From Stomoxys calcitrans (Eukaryota > Arthropoda > Insecta > Diptera > Muscidae): DNA of 64,000 nucleotides. Location of the stretch: the NCBI RefSeq assembly GCF_963082655.1, contig NC_081552.1, forward strand, positions 122,984,458 through 123,048,457. The letters run 5' to 3'. The notes under the pieces are model-generated. The model was not told the DNA's origin, made no database searches, and was given only the letters and a program-made list of their open reading frames with translations. This document shows positions 11,361-21,616 of this stretch, in pieces; positions within the stretch are counted from its first letter, which is position 1; every line of letters begins with the position of its first letter. Made by a program: the position numbers and the translations under genes.

Positions 11361-11608
11361 GATGTCCACCTTAAAACTCAACCAAAACAGGACTTATATA
11401 TCGACCATTGTAGTATAGGGCTCAAATAAAAGGTATCAGCGCGTTAAAGAAAGGATCGGGCCTGGTTCAGCTAGCTATAAAGGGTGATCTTTTTGGTAAC
11501 ACTGGTTTAGGGGTATCATTGGAGATAACTTCTCCAAAGATAATGGGAATCGTAAAGTAACTATGAATGGTAAGCGCTACCGTGAGATGATAGCTATCTG
11601 GTCAATTG

Positions 11609-11815
11609 TTCCCTCCCCATGCTGAAAACATTTGTGAGGTAATATGCCATGTAAAACTTTTCTCCAAAGAGGTGTCGCACTGCGGCATGCCGTTCGGACT
11701 CGGCTATAAAAAGGAGGCCCCTTATCATTGAGCTTAAAAAATTTAATCGGACTGGATTTATTGATAGGCCAGAAGTTTGCCCCTGTTCCTTAGTGGAATG
11801 TTCATGGGCAAAATT
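11609..11815 (+). repeat. SINE body lying at the right edge of the palindrome
   Basis: CCCTCCCCATGCTGAAAACAT starts a SINE body lacking its tRNA head. It repeats the sequence found at the palindrome centre (9083-9156) with about two mismatches. It then continues beyond the central truncation point into GGCATGCCGTTCGGACTCGG, ATTGAGCTTAAAAAATTTA and TGTTCCTTAGTGGAATGTTC. It is therefore the missing continuation of the central SINE, relocated past the right arm. Confidence 0.75.
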
Positions 11816-12094
11816 TGTTTGTTGTATTTGATAGCGTATTTGGCGTATTTGTTTCATAGTAAATTTCAAGTAAAATTTGAAAGAAATTTAGAACTATTTT
11901 TGACTTTTTGTAACTTGTCCCCAAATTACAAATCTTGTGTTCCAAAACAACCCCAAGTAACACTGCATTTTTCAAAATAAAGCCTTCAAGCTAATCATAG
12001 GTTAGGTTAGGTTTAAGTGGCAGTCTGCCATTAGACTCTCTTAGACATTTTCGTCCATTGTGATACCACAGGAACAGAAGAAGAAAGTTGCCTT

Positions 12095-12430
12095 CTAATT
12101 CCTACCATTGAACCATCCAGATCTATTTAAAAACCCCAACAACTTGCGAATGTTCACATCCGCTAAATCAGACAGGTTCTCAAAGAAATAACTTAAAGTG
12201 GAACTCCTTCTAACTGCTAGTGCGGGACACACACACAGAAGGTGTTCTATAATCCCTTCTTCCTCGATGGCCCTACAGCTTCTGCAAAAGTCGTTGCTGG
12301 CAACCTTCAATCTGTCAGCATGTTTTCCGATTAGACAGTGATCTATCATGACGGACACAATGACTGAGACGTCTGTTCCAGCCAATGACAGCAAAGCAGT
12401 AGCCCTCTTAAAGTCAAGATGAGGCCACAT
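12095..12430 (-). pseudogene. Retrotransposon ORF2 C-terminal zinc-knuckle region
   Basis: This frame of about 111 residues contains CxxC..H..C-like spacing (DFCRSCRAIEEEGIIEHLLC) followed by CPALAVRRSSTL. This is the usual C-terminal region after RNase H in I/Jockey-group LINEs. It follows the RNase H frame after a short gap and forms part of the same broken ORF2. It is not expected to act alone. Confidence 0.75.
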
Positions 12431-12466
12431 AGTTTTTGAATGCTCACAGCCCCCTCTTTGTGACCA

Positions 12467-12853
12467 TCAATCATACGTTGCCCTTCGGGCCTGGTCCTGA
12501 AAACTTAGCTTACATGTCGCTAGAGGCATACCCACAGATTCCAGTGTCCCTGGAGTGTGTAAGGTAGTTCCTAGTCCAGCAAGCTCGTCCGCTCTACAAT
12601 TCCCTGGGATATCTCTGTGGCCCGGCACCCAGAACAGGTGAATTTTGAACTGTTCAGCTATCTCGTTGAGAGATCTAATGGCTGCCTGGCTGTCTGAGAA
12701 GATATTTATGCCAATCGTCGTAATAACATTATATCTTAGCCATCCCACCACTTCTTTAATTGCAAGGATCTCTGCTTGATACACACTGCAGTGGTCGGGT
12801 AACCTCTTCGATATGACCAGTTCTAGATCTTTAGAGTACACCCCAAAGTCCAC
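12467..12853 (-). pseudogene. Retrotransposon RNase H domain fragment
   Basis: A 128-residue frame. YQAEILAIKE carries the second acidic residue (Glu 28) and NIFSDSQAAIRSL the third (Asp 54). FWVPGHRDIPGN and CRADELA carry the terminal His/Asp segment (Asp 89). This is the classic LINE RNase H1 motif order. The first catalytic Asp region (usual YTDGS) lies just upstream and reads as NYDSDQVDFG, so it looks altered. In an intact element it would remove RNA from RNA-DNA hybrids during target-primed synthesis. Here it is a fragment of an inactive copy. Confidence 0.85.
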
Positions 12854-12985
12854 CTGGTCGCTATCGTAGTTCCAATCGGTTCTATCAGGAATAGTGGTAC
12901 TGTAGTTTTTATCAAAAAGCGGCTCAGGTAGGGGTTAATACACACTGCCTGGAACATTGGATATTGTATTAAGAATAACACAGTG

Positions 12986-13622
12986 TCAGTAGCCGCCATA
13001 TGACCAATGAGAAAGCTCCTTTAGTCTCATGGTAGTGGTCGCTGCAATTTGGGTAGCTACAATGTCCAGAGGAATGAGTTGTAGCAGTACATTCAGTGCA
13101 TAATATGGTGTCGTCCTCAGTGCGGCTGTGATGCACAAACAAGCCATCCTTTGGATCCGTTTAAGTATTGAGCAGTAGGTGGATTTTTTAAGCGCCGTCC
13201 ACCAGACCACAACACCATATAGCATAATAGATCTGACAACTGCAGCTAATTCCCAATGCATGGGGAATTAACTGCAGAGGCATAAGTTGTAGCATTAAAT
13301 TCAGTGCATCAGATGGTGTCGTCCTCATCCTTTGGATCCGTTTAAGTATTGAGCAGTTGGTGGATTTTTGAAGCGCCGTCCACCAGACCACAGCACCATA
13401 TAGCATAATAGATCTGACAACTGCAGTTATTTCCCAATGCATGACACGCGGTCTAAATCCCCAACTTTTGCCAATGGCTCTCTTGGATTTGAAGTTTAAT
13501 TTCCTCTCCAGCACAACACCCAGGTATTTTGCGCCTTCTGTAAATGGAACATTCTCTCCACCCAAGGAGACAGGTTCCACTGTAAAAAACTGGTAGAAAT
13601 TGTGACATTTGAAAATGTGCAA
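12986..13622 (-). pseudogene. Retrotransposon RT thumb/connection with internal duplication
   Basis: Frames contain GGENVPFTEGAKYLGVVLERKL, then VVRSIMLYGAVVWWTAL and STNCSILKRIQRM. These are typical LINE RT C-terminal (thumb) motifs. The block from the RQRIQ-type motif to MHWE occurs twice: 13150-13261 and 13333-13443 are about 95% alike and lie about 183 bp apart. This is a local tandem duplication that breaks the frame. Confidence 0.8.
13150..13445. repeat. Local direct duplication, about 183-bp offset
   Basis: GGATCCGTTTAAGTATTGAG begins both copies (13155 and 13338). The copies run to TTCCCAATGCATG (13261 and 13443) with only a few differences. The duplication lies within the RT relic and is a private change of this copy. 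Confidence 0.85.
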
Positions 13623-13972
13623 AACTTCAAGGTCTAGGAGGTCCGGGTGCCTCTTGGTAGGGCCCTAAAGTTGGTCACGCCGTCATTTCGAAAAATTGTT
13701 CGGGTTGCCAAATTTTCATTATTTTTTTTTTTTTTTGCTTTTGAAGAGTCCATATTGAAGATGCGTTTTAAGTGTAGACAATTTGTGTAGAAGAAAACGA
13801 TTTGTGTTTATGTGTCTTACGATTTAAAATGAAAAATTTCCGCCAAAGTCAAAAGCATTAATCGATTTTAAACTATCAGACTTTACAGCATTCAAATTCG
13901 GTTTTCTGGTTTATCTTGTATATTTGGACTAGACTTCCTCGCAGAAGTTGATTCATTTATTTTTTGAAAATA

Positions 13973-14105
13973 GTTTAAAACCCCGTTTGCACTGCTCATC
14001 AAATCCGGATTTAAGGCTCTCTTCAGCTGATTTTATAAAGGGAAAACAAATAAAGTAAACGAGCCCTTAAATCCGGATTTAAATAGTAGTGTAAACGGGG
14101 TTTAA
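13973..14105. mobile_element. MITE with 46-bp terminal inverted repeats
   Basis: The left arm (13973-14019; GTTTAAAACCCCGTTTGCAC..) and right arm (14060-14105; ..GTAAACGGGGTTTAAC) are imperfectly complementary and enclose about 40 bp. Inner words ATCCGGATTTAAGG/CCTTAAATCCGGAT also pair. It is non-coding. The long terminal inverted repeats, total length of about 133 bp and AT-rich surroundings are MITE-like. The superfamily is not assigned because I cannot define a target duplication with confidence. The remainder of 13626-14540 is AT-rich and unremarkable. Confidence 0.75.
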
Positions 14106-14540
14106 CAAATCATTTATACATATAGCGTATATATGTTCTTTGAACTACATTCATTTACAAGATGGAACTAAAATGTTATACACATCAGATAGGAATTGCA
14201 TTCCCCAGGTTCTTGACAAGCCAAGATCGGTTTCTTGTGTTTGAAGTCATAACAAAATTCATTTGTAAAAACAAACAACTCTAAATCGGAAATTCATTTC
14301 CAATCAATTTTCTCTGAACTTCACATCAAATCCCAAAGTCCAAGCGACGAAAACAATTCCCATTTTCAAAAAAATTTCCTTAAATTAAAAATTTCCTTTA
14401 AATTTGAGTACTGGTACCTTCTGAATACTGAATCACAATTAATATATATCGTATTCACTTTTTCTTCACTATTGTTTATTTTTGGAATCGAAATTTCACA
14501 TTGGGGTATGATTTGTTTACTCCTTGGTAAAGATAGATAT

Positions 14541-15748
14541 AACAAGTAAAAGCGTGCTAAGTTCGGCCAGGCCGAATCTTATATACCCTCCACCATGGAT
14601 CGCATTTGTCGAGTTCTTTTCCCGGCATCTCTTCTTAGGCAAAACAGGATATAGGAAAAGATTTGCTCTGCTATTAGAGCGATATCAAGATGTGGTCCGG
14701 TTTGGACCAAAATTAAATTATATGTGTAATATGTCAGCCAATTCGAATAAGAATTGCGCCCTTTGGGGGCTCAAGAAGTAAAATAGAGAAATCGATTTAT
14801 ATAGGAGCTGTATCGGGCTATAGATTCAGACCATAATAAACACGTATGTTGATGGTAATGAGAGGATCCGTCGTACAAAAATTCAGGCAAATCGAATAAT
14901 AATTGCGACCTCTAGAGGATCATGAAGTCAAGATCCCAGATCGGTTTATATGGCAGCTATATCAGGTTATGAATCGACTTGAACCTTATTTGACACAGTT
15001 GTTGAAGGTAAGAATAAAATACGTCATGCAAAATTTCAACCAAATCGGATAGAAATTGCGCCCTCTAGAAGCTCAAGACCCAAGATCGGTTTATATGAGA
15101 TCTATATCAGGTTATGAACCGATTCGAATTGCGCCCTCTAGAGGCTCAAGAATTCAAGACCCCAGATCGATTTAAATGAGAGCTATATCAGGTTATGGAC
15201 CGATTTGAACCATACTTGGCACAGTTGTTGAATATCATACACAAATACTTCGTGCAAAAATTCATTCAAATCGGATAAGAATTGCCCCCTCTAGAGGCTC
15301 AAGAAGTCAAGACCCCGGATCGGTTTATATGAGAGCTATATCAGGTTATGGACCGATTTGAACCATACTTAACACAGTTGTTGGATATGATAACAAAACA
15401 CGTCGTGCAAAATTTCATTCCAATCGGATAAGAATTGCGCTCTCTAGAGGCTGAAGAAGTCAAGACCCAAGATCGGTTTATATGGCAGCTATATCAAAAC
15501 ATGGACCGATATGGCCCATTTACAATACCAACTGACCTACACTAATAAGAAGTATTTGTGCAAAATTTCAAGCGGCTAGCTTTACTCCTTGGGAAGTTAG
15601 CGTGCGGACGGACGGACGGACATGGCTAGATCGACATAAAATGTCGCGACGATCAAGAATATATATACTTTATGGGGTCTCAGACGAATATTTCGAGTAG
15701 TTACAAACAGAATGACGAAATTAGTATCCTATGGTGGAGGGTATATAA
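14541..15748 (-). mobile_element. Family A Helentron-like element
   Basis: The 3' tail and stem-loop lie at the low coordinate (AACAAGTAAAAGCGTGC, GTTCGGCCAGGCCGAA). The 5' paired motif lies at the high coordinate (CCTATGGTGGAGGGTATA). A microsatellite (GACGGACGGACGGACATGG) lies near 15607-15630. About five 153-bp-type monomers lie inside, but the first-to-last spacing (about 681 bp) is not a multiple of 153. Indels have therefore disturbed the register, unlike in the 40-48 kb array. Non-coding. Confidence 0.85.
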
Positions 15749-15749
15749 A

Positions 15750-15900
15750 ATAGTCGAAGCAGTCGGCGACAAAAATCTAAATCCATTTCGATTATTTTAC
15801 TTTTCGACTTTTTTGGTTTCAAAGTCGATTATTCTACTATTTTATTTAAAAAAGTCGATTAATCGATTAGTCGAAAGTCGACTTTTAGATCCCAAGACGT
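15750..15900. repeat. TCGA/AATCGATT-rich repeat
   Basis: AGTCGATTATTCTACTATT and GTCGATTAATCGATTAGTCG include several overlapping self-complementary words. Similar words occur at 8320-8480 and its mirror. This is an interspersed repeat fragment of unknown type. Confidence 0.45.
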
Positions 15901-16183
15901 GACTGTTGGAGATCGTTTGGAGTGGATTTAACTTAAGTTTTATTAAAATAAATGGATACATTTTGTCATAAAACTTTAATTTCCGCCATTGTATATTCTT
16001 AAGCGCTTAAACTACAGCGTTTTTGGTTGAATTAGACCATTCAAATTTCCAGATCTGGACCTGGTGATGACCATCCTAATGAATTTTGCATTATCTAACA
16101 GAAAATTTTAAAAATATAGGCAATGCTCTAGCCGTAAAATAAATGACTCGCCAATAGATCCATCACCAGAGGGAAGTGAAATT

Positions 16184-16612
16184 TCCTTAAAAAATTTATC
16201 AAAATTTTATCTTAACCCACTCTTCAATTCACTTGGAACAAATTTCCCTATATGTTACCTATTTTCAAGGCACTACTGAGCCAACTGTTTGTATTATTCT
16301 TTTTTATATGGCGGCCATTGCTATACTTATTTTTTCAGAATTCTAACAAAAAACTTATTTTTGGATATTTTGATGTCAAAAAGTATTTCAGTCAGTTCAA
16401 AATGCATTATCTGAAAATAATAATGACATGTCCACATATTTTTAAATAAAAGAAAATGAAACATTTAAATGCACTATGCCAACTATTGTAAAGGTGACGA
16501 AGGAGTGCCTTGAGGATAGGCAACATAAAACTGGTAGGGAAACGTGGTCCAAACGAATTGACGAGTGGATTAAGATAAAATTTTGATAAATTTTTTAAAA
16601 ACATTTAATTTT
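16184..16612. repeat. Element-like inverted repeat with ~110-bp arms
   Basis: 16184-16290 (CCTTAAAAAATTTATCAAAA.. ..CAAGGCACTACTGAGCC) pairs imperfectly with 16500-16612 (AGTGCCTTGAGGATAGG.. ..TTTTGATAAATTTTTTAAA). The arms are diverged, perhaps three-quarters alike. About 210 bp lies between them. It resembles an old inverted-repeat transposon derivative. No transposase similarity was seen. Confidence 0.65.
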
Positions 16613-16639
16613 CAAATTGGTTTTCTACTATAAAATGCC

Positions 16640-17735
16640 TCTATTTATTGCTATAGTAGGCAAACATGGCCGGTTTGAAGGGAGTTTAGGGGACGGACCC
16701 TGAAATAATATCAGCATACTGCTAGAACATGGTTTTGTTTGAGCCCCATAATGTCAAGCATTTCAGGACCAGAAACGTGGTCCTGAAAATGGGCACGAAT
16801 TCCGTGCTCTACTCCAAAATGCCTTTCATTTGAGTCCCATATTGCCACTATCGGTAAATACGTATGTCTGATTTAGCTGTTTTTTCGGAAGTGAGGTGGT
16901 CTCCCAGACACTTAGTCCTACCCTAATATACCATACCATTCGTTAAAGCCCCATATTGCCATTGGTTTAAGGGTAGTTTATAGGATGAGGCATCCCCCCA
17001 ACAATCGGCCCCAAAGTAGATTATCAAATTCGTTTTCTAATCTCAAAAACCTTCCATTTGAGCCACATATTGCCATGGTCGGTAAATTTTGTACTCTTTG
17101 TGGAGTGTTTTGGGGAAGGTGCGGTGCCCCCTGTTGCCCCCCCCCCCCTGTTGGGCCCCCCTTCTGTTTGTTTTGGGGAAGGGATTGATCCCCAGAATAT
17201 TAGTTTCGAAAGTGGGTATTAATTTCATGCTCTACTCCTCAATACCTTTCTTTTGAACCCCACACTGACCTGGTCGGTAAATAGTTCCGATTTAGGTGTG
17301 TTTTAGGGAGTGGGGTGGTCCCCCAAACACTTAGACCTGAAAAAAATCAGCAACGTGCTCTACTCTCAAATATCATTCATTTGAACCCCATATTGCCATT
17401 GGCCTCGAAATTGGATATTGAATTCGTTTTCTAATGTCAAATACCTTTCATTTAAGCCCCTTATTGCAAATATGTCCGGTTTGGGGTATGGGCCCTAAAA
17501 ACTATACGTTATATTAGGTGGTGTTATGGGGTGGGGTTGCCCCATAGACACTTTGTCCTTAATAGTGATATAAGATTCGAACTTTAGTCCCAAAGACCTT
17601 TCATTTGAGACCCATATTGCTATGGTAGCAAATTTGTACTGTTTGGGGGTTATTTTGGGAGAGAGGAGACCCTTGGCCCTGAAAAAAATATCAACATCGT
17701 GCTCTACTCTCAAAAACCATTTATTTAAACTCATT
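16640..17735 (+). repeat. Diverged array of 125-150-bp repeat units
   Basis: Repeated variants of CCTTTCATTTGAGCCCCATA, TTGCCATGGTCGGTAAAT and a G-rich TTTTGGGG..TGGGGTGGTCCCCCA segment. A run CCCCCCCCCCC occurs near 17140. Units are too diverged for one exact period. The block is the same family as 7.6-8.2 and 25.1-27.1 kb. It adjoins the RT relic directly at about 17730. Confidence 0.75.
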
Positions 17736-18660
17736 TGAAACGCCGTCCACCAGATTATAACCCCATATAGCATTATAGGTTTGACAACGCAGTATATACC
17801 CAGTGCATAAGGTTTGAACCCCCCAACTTTTGCCAATGGCTCTATTTCAGGTGTATTGGGCAAGAGTTGCCTTTCTTTCAAAATGTTGGATTTGGAGTTC
17901 AATTTCCTGCCCAGAAAGACACCCAGATTTTTTACACTTTCAGTAAATGGAACATTCTCTCTTCCCAAGGAGAAATGTGTCACTGCAGGTAACTTGTATC
18001 ACCTGCTGCTGTTGCGCGTCGAGCTTCCTGAACACACTAACCACGTCATTAGCATACGCGACCACTTTTACACACTTTTCTTCCAGAGACAAAAATATAT
18101 TTTTATTGGCTATATTCCAAAGAGTAGACAGTACACCTCCTTGAGGTGTTCCTCAGCAGTTTTAAAACAGCACCATATTTTAAAACCTACAGATCCCAAA
18201 CCTGCCGTAATGTATCTTTTTTTTAGCAAGTAAGTTATTAACAAACTTTCTTACGTGTAGATGTCTAGAAACTCCAACTCCTTCATAATTGACGACGGTT
18301 TTACATTTTTGAAAGCCCCTTCAATATCAAGAAATGCTGCCATTATATATTCCTTGACAGCGTGAAAGGTGTTTCAGTGGACTTACCCTTACTATTTGCA
18401 TGCTGTTACCGAGACAGGCAATCTCAAGGGATCTTTGCCATAAGGAATGTTTCTACTAACCTTTCAAGAGTCTTCAGCATGAAGGATGAGAGACTAATAG
18501 GACGAAAATCTATCGGTTCCGTGTGGTTTTCTGCTTACGGAATGAAAATGACCTTTATGTCCCTCCATCCCACAGGTATTTACGACATGCTGATACAAGC
18601 AGAGTATATCTCCTTAAGCCAAGGAACCAGTCTATATGGCAAAGCTTGAAGTTCAACCGG
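17730..18660 (-). pseudogene. Non-LTR retrotransposon RT fragment
   Basis: On the minus strand, from 18660 down, frames give IDFRPISLSSFMLKTLERL, the diagnostic RT N-terminal motif. After many stops come LGRENVPFTESVKNLGVFLG, then a VVKPIMLYGVIIWWTAF thumb motif. It resembles the thumb of the 12-13.6 kb relic but is a separate, more decayed copy. Endonuclease, RNase H and the 3' end are absent. It is truncated against the repeat array at about 17730. Confidence 0.75.
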
Positions 18661-18669
18661 TGACGTATT

Positions 18670-19440
18670 CGGTCTGGTGGAATCTTAAATTCCCTCATCC
18701 GTAGATCGCATTTGCCAAGTTCTTTGAACAAATTATCGTAAAATTATAGATGATATGGGAACCACCTTGGTGAGTAGGTTTGCGTGCCTGCCTATCGTGA
18801 CAAAACGCACAAGGTTAAAATGCTGCCGGCGAGAATCCCTTAAAACAATTTTCTGTGGTGGCTATCTCCCCACCAAATGCTGACAAGATTTATAAGTATT
18901 TCAGCCGTGTCCAACTTCTCAACAGAGTGGTCTGTCCCTCTGGCACCCCGTTCGGTGTCGGCATAAAACAGGAGATCCCCTTACATTGAGCTTAGATTTG
19001 AATTGGGCAGCACTCAATTGATATTGTGAGAAATTTGTTTCCGTCTGATTTGTTCCGTAACGGGATATTTCGAATATACTAAACCACATTGATATGTCCA
19101 GTTATAAATCTATTTGGAATATACTTACATGGTTTAATCGGCTAGAAATTGAGCCCTGTAGAAACTTTAAAGATCAAATGGGAGATCAGTCTTTGGATGT
19201 AGAAAGTGGTAGCAAATTACCATTTGCAAAATTTTGAGGCAAATCGCTAAAGAAGTCAGTATTTGTGCAAAATTGCAAGCGCCTAGCTTTAATCACTACG
19301 GAAGCATGTTTTTGACCGGCAGACGGACGGACAGGCAGTGCAAGATCCACCTAAAATATAATAACCATCAAGAATTTATACACGTTGCAGGTCTTAGACC
19401 TTTATTTTTATGTTTACCAAAAGGGGCTACATTGAAGGTA
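18670..19440 (-). mobile_element. Family A Helentron relic interrupted by a SINE
   Basis: The left part (about 18675-18735) has CCCTCATCCGTAGATCGCAT, matching the 3' portion of A. The right part (about 19100-19430) has TTTGTGCAAAATTGCAAGC, GGCAGACGGACGGACAGG and ATCAAGAATTTATACACG. These correspond to the microsatellite and 5' blocks. The tRNA-derived SINE (18765-19075) sits between. It is old and heavily mutated. Confidence 0.6.
18765..19075 (+). repeat. tRNA-derived SINE, diverged full-length copy
   Basis: The head is CCTTGGTGAGTAGGTTTGCG with a weakened B box, followed by GGCGAGAATCCC. The body has CCCCACCAAATGCTGACAAG, GGCACCCCGTTCGGTGTCGG, ATTGAGCTTAGATTTGAATT and TCCGTAACGGGATATTTCG. 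It is the longest single copy showing head, body and 3' end together, and is useful for defining the family. Confidence 0.7.
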
Positions 19441-19839
19441 AGACCTAGAATACTAAAATTTGATACTTATATGTATACCATTTGTGCCCTGAACGGTAAA
19501 ATCGCGAAAATGATGTATAGGAGCCGTACCACAAGATTAACCTATGTGTCCAATATTTGGCACTGATATAGGAACGGTTAATACAACTTGTCATCCTAAA
19601 TTTTGTTATTGAATAGCATTATTCGTTCAGACAGTTGTGTCCCTAGAGCAAACACACAGGCAGACGGAGGAACCACACGGAAAGACATATAACCATGCGG
19701 ATGGAAGATAACCACACGGATGGACAGATGAACCTAAGTCGACTGTTTCAAATATTCAATATTTTGTTCCAATAGTCGGGAGTCGGGACAGCCACAGAAA
19801 GTCGGGATTATCCATCCGACCATCTGGCAAGCCTAATTG

Positions 19840-21030
19840 GAACCACTCTTCCTCAAGACACCGGACACTTGCGGTGTGGACGATTCCTTCTTAGATGCTT
19901 TATTAACTGCTGCTGGCGCATGAGCCCAATCCAACCGGATGACCCTCCCACACAGGGCTTGTCGAGTCCCGTGGCAGGGTGATTTTCAGCCTCCTGCAAT
20001 TCGCCAGACTTTTGCGATGTGGTAAGTGTTCAGCAACAACTGCTGAGTCATCCCCTCATTGCCCAACCCCACCATAGGATACAACTCCATCAGACTTGTT
20101 GAGGTCTGCGAGACAGCTGGAGCTAAGTACGAATACTGCATGTCTCCGGTCACCATCAGCCTCATCCAATCTACCAATGTTCCATTCGGTGGTAGAAAGA
20201 TTGGGATTACATTCCCTAAGTCTTCCAAATATGGATTCAGGATCTGAGGGAATCCTTGGTATCCAAGTGTGTGCCATTAGTCGATAAGGAACATCTTCTT
20301 TCTTTACTAAATCCAGTACTGCACCTGCCCAGATCTGGCCAATCCTCTTTAGGGCGCAACGATATATGTCAATTGAGCCTGCAACCTGCATTGTCGCAGA
20401 CTGGAGGAGGCCTATGTAATTCCGCAAGGACATCGGAGAATACACTCTAGTTGTTCCTAGATATGCAGCCCTGTTCTTCTCCCTTGCCGACAACTACCAT
20501 CACCAAGCTGTCCTTAGCGACTTAAGCAATGGTACTTGGACGCATATTACTATTGTTCGCCTTAGTTCTTTTGAGAATAGGATGCCCCAGGTGACTGTAG
20601 CCTAGTCGTTTAGTCTTTGGTGTAGGCCGTTCAGCGAAACTCCAAGCCCGATTAAGGAAGTCTCTCTCCTTATCGGCAAGAGTCTCAGGATCATACGCAC
20701 CAAGCCTCTCAATAAACCTGGGCGAGATGTGCCTCTTATTATTCCAACCTCTTAAAGAGGGTATTGATTTGTCAGGTTCCGCCTTGTCCTTAAGACTAGA
20801 CCCGGTTGTATTCGTCAAAAGCCTCTGCTGGCCAATTATCTGTCGGCTAATGGAGCCTGGCGCAACCGCTCCACCAGTCAGGGTCTCAGTAGTAGACAGC
20901 GTTTTACGGCCTGATTTCTCCACAGCAGCTGTTGGTTCTTTGGAGTCCATTCTAAGCCCACTCCGGGGCTCTAGATCTGCCGCTCCACTGGGAACAGACG
21001 CAGATCATCAACCGTCTAACGGATAACACT
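19840..21030 (-). pseudogene. Non-LTR retrotransposon ORF1-like relic
   Basis: Two consecutive minus-strand frames (20950-20522, about 142 residues; 20493-19986 in two registers) form one broken protein. The first begins MDSKEPTAAVEKSGRK and is basic and low in complexity. The second holds HTWIPRIPSDPESIFGRLR, NLSTTEWNIGRLDE and VFVLSSSCLADLNKSDGVVSYG. I recall such blocks from insect retrotransposon ORF1-type proteins (possibly the DUF4780 family). The N-terminus resembles the MNSKDPTAAMVTSDRS start at 39630, so it is probably ORF1 of the same LINE lineage. Its role would be nucleic-acid binding in the RNP. Frameshifts near 20500 and 20230 make it inactive. Confidence 0.65.
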
Positions 21031-21377
21031 ATCGTAACTATCCTTGAGTGACTTAAAAATTTATCCGAAAATAAACTATTACGAGATACAGAAAATTCAT
21101 GCGGAGCGAAATAAAAATACGTCCGCTCCACTCAAAGGATCAAACAAGAATCCAAGAACAAGAATTAGTTTGTTTTATTTTATTCCATATAATATTACTT
21201 TGTTTCCTTTTTCATTCTAGATATTCCAGATATCTAAAACTCCGGTTAATATAATTAAAACCACAAGCAACCAGATAAATGTCCATTTTATGTAAGTTCT
21301 ATTTCAATTATTTTGTTGTTACTTCACGAATGATTTTTTCTTTTATTTTTATTTTCGACATTCTATGCGGCTTATCA

Positions 21378-21616
21378 TACCTATTGCCCTAAAAGTAATT
21401 GCTGATTTTTTAAAAGAAAGTAAATGCATTTTTAATAAAACTTAGAATGAATTTTAATCAAATATACTTTTTTTACACTTTTTTTCTAAAGCAAGCATAA
21501 AGAACAGCTGATAACTGACAGAAGAAAGAATGCAATTACAGAGTCACAAGCTGTGAAAAAATTTGTCAACGCCGATTATATGAAAAATCCGCAATTACTT
21601 TTTGGGCAACCCAATA
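21378..21616. mobile_element. Mariner-type MITE, about 235 bp
   Basis: Left terminus TTGCCCTAAAAGTAATTGC and right terminus GCAATTACTTTTTGGGCAA are inverted repeats extending into GATTTTT/AAAAATC. TA dinucleotides flank a plausible element at 21378-21379 and 21615-21616. No transposase is encoded. The termini are typical of mariner elements in insects (AATTACTTTTTGGGCAAC). This is an internally deleted derivative and is unrelated to the other mariner lineage in the window. Confidence 0.75.

Larger units (their letters stand above)
6940..11599. repeat. Giant inverted repeat (palindrome), about 4.66 kb
   Basis: The left arm (about 6940-9106) is the reverse complement of the right arm (about 9157-11599). 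The spacer 9107-9156 is about 50 bp. Paired landmarks fit throughout: CAGATAGCTATCATCTCAC at 6938 against its complement near 11590, the SINE head at 8981 against 9283, and the frame at 8739-8942 against 9322-9525. The arms differ by scattered single substitutions and one length change of about 276 bp near 8145/10117-10394. The arms contain part of a mariner relic, two SINEs, a retrotransposon 3' end and a block of the diverged 125-150-bp repeat. The spacer is SINE sequence, not adapter-like. Confidence 0.92.
11999..13625 (-). mobile_element. RNase H-bearing non-LTR retrotransposon, 5'-truncated
   Basis: Read on the minus strand, the order is RT thumb/connection (13622-12986), RNase H (12853-12467), C-terminal zinc-binding region (12430-12095), 3' untranslated region and an (AGGTT)n/(CCTAA)n-type tail at 11999-12013. 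The order and domains fit an I/Loa/R1-group LINE. ORF1, endonuclease and RT fingers/palm are absent, as expected for 5' truncation. Stops, frameshifts and an internal direct duplication (13150-13445) show decay. I cannot assign the clade without a tree. Confidence 0.85.

Noticed and set aside
6940..11599. Sequencing artefact from a missed hairpin adapter
   Set aside because: The spacer is genuine SINE sequence, arms differ by substitutions and a 276-bp segment, and different sequence flanks each edge. Not excluded formally without reads.
17814..18233. Plus-strand frame of 139 residues
   Set aside because: Antisense of the LINE RT relic.
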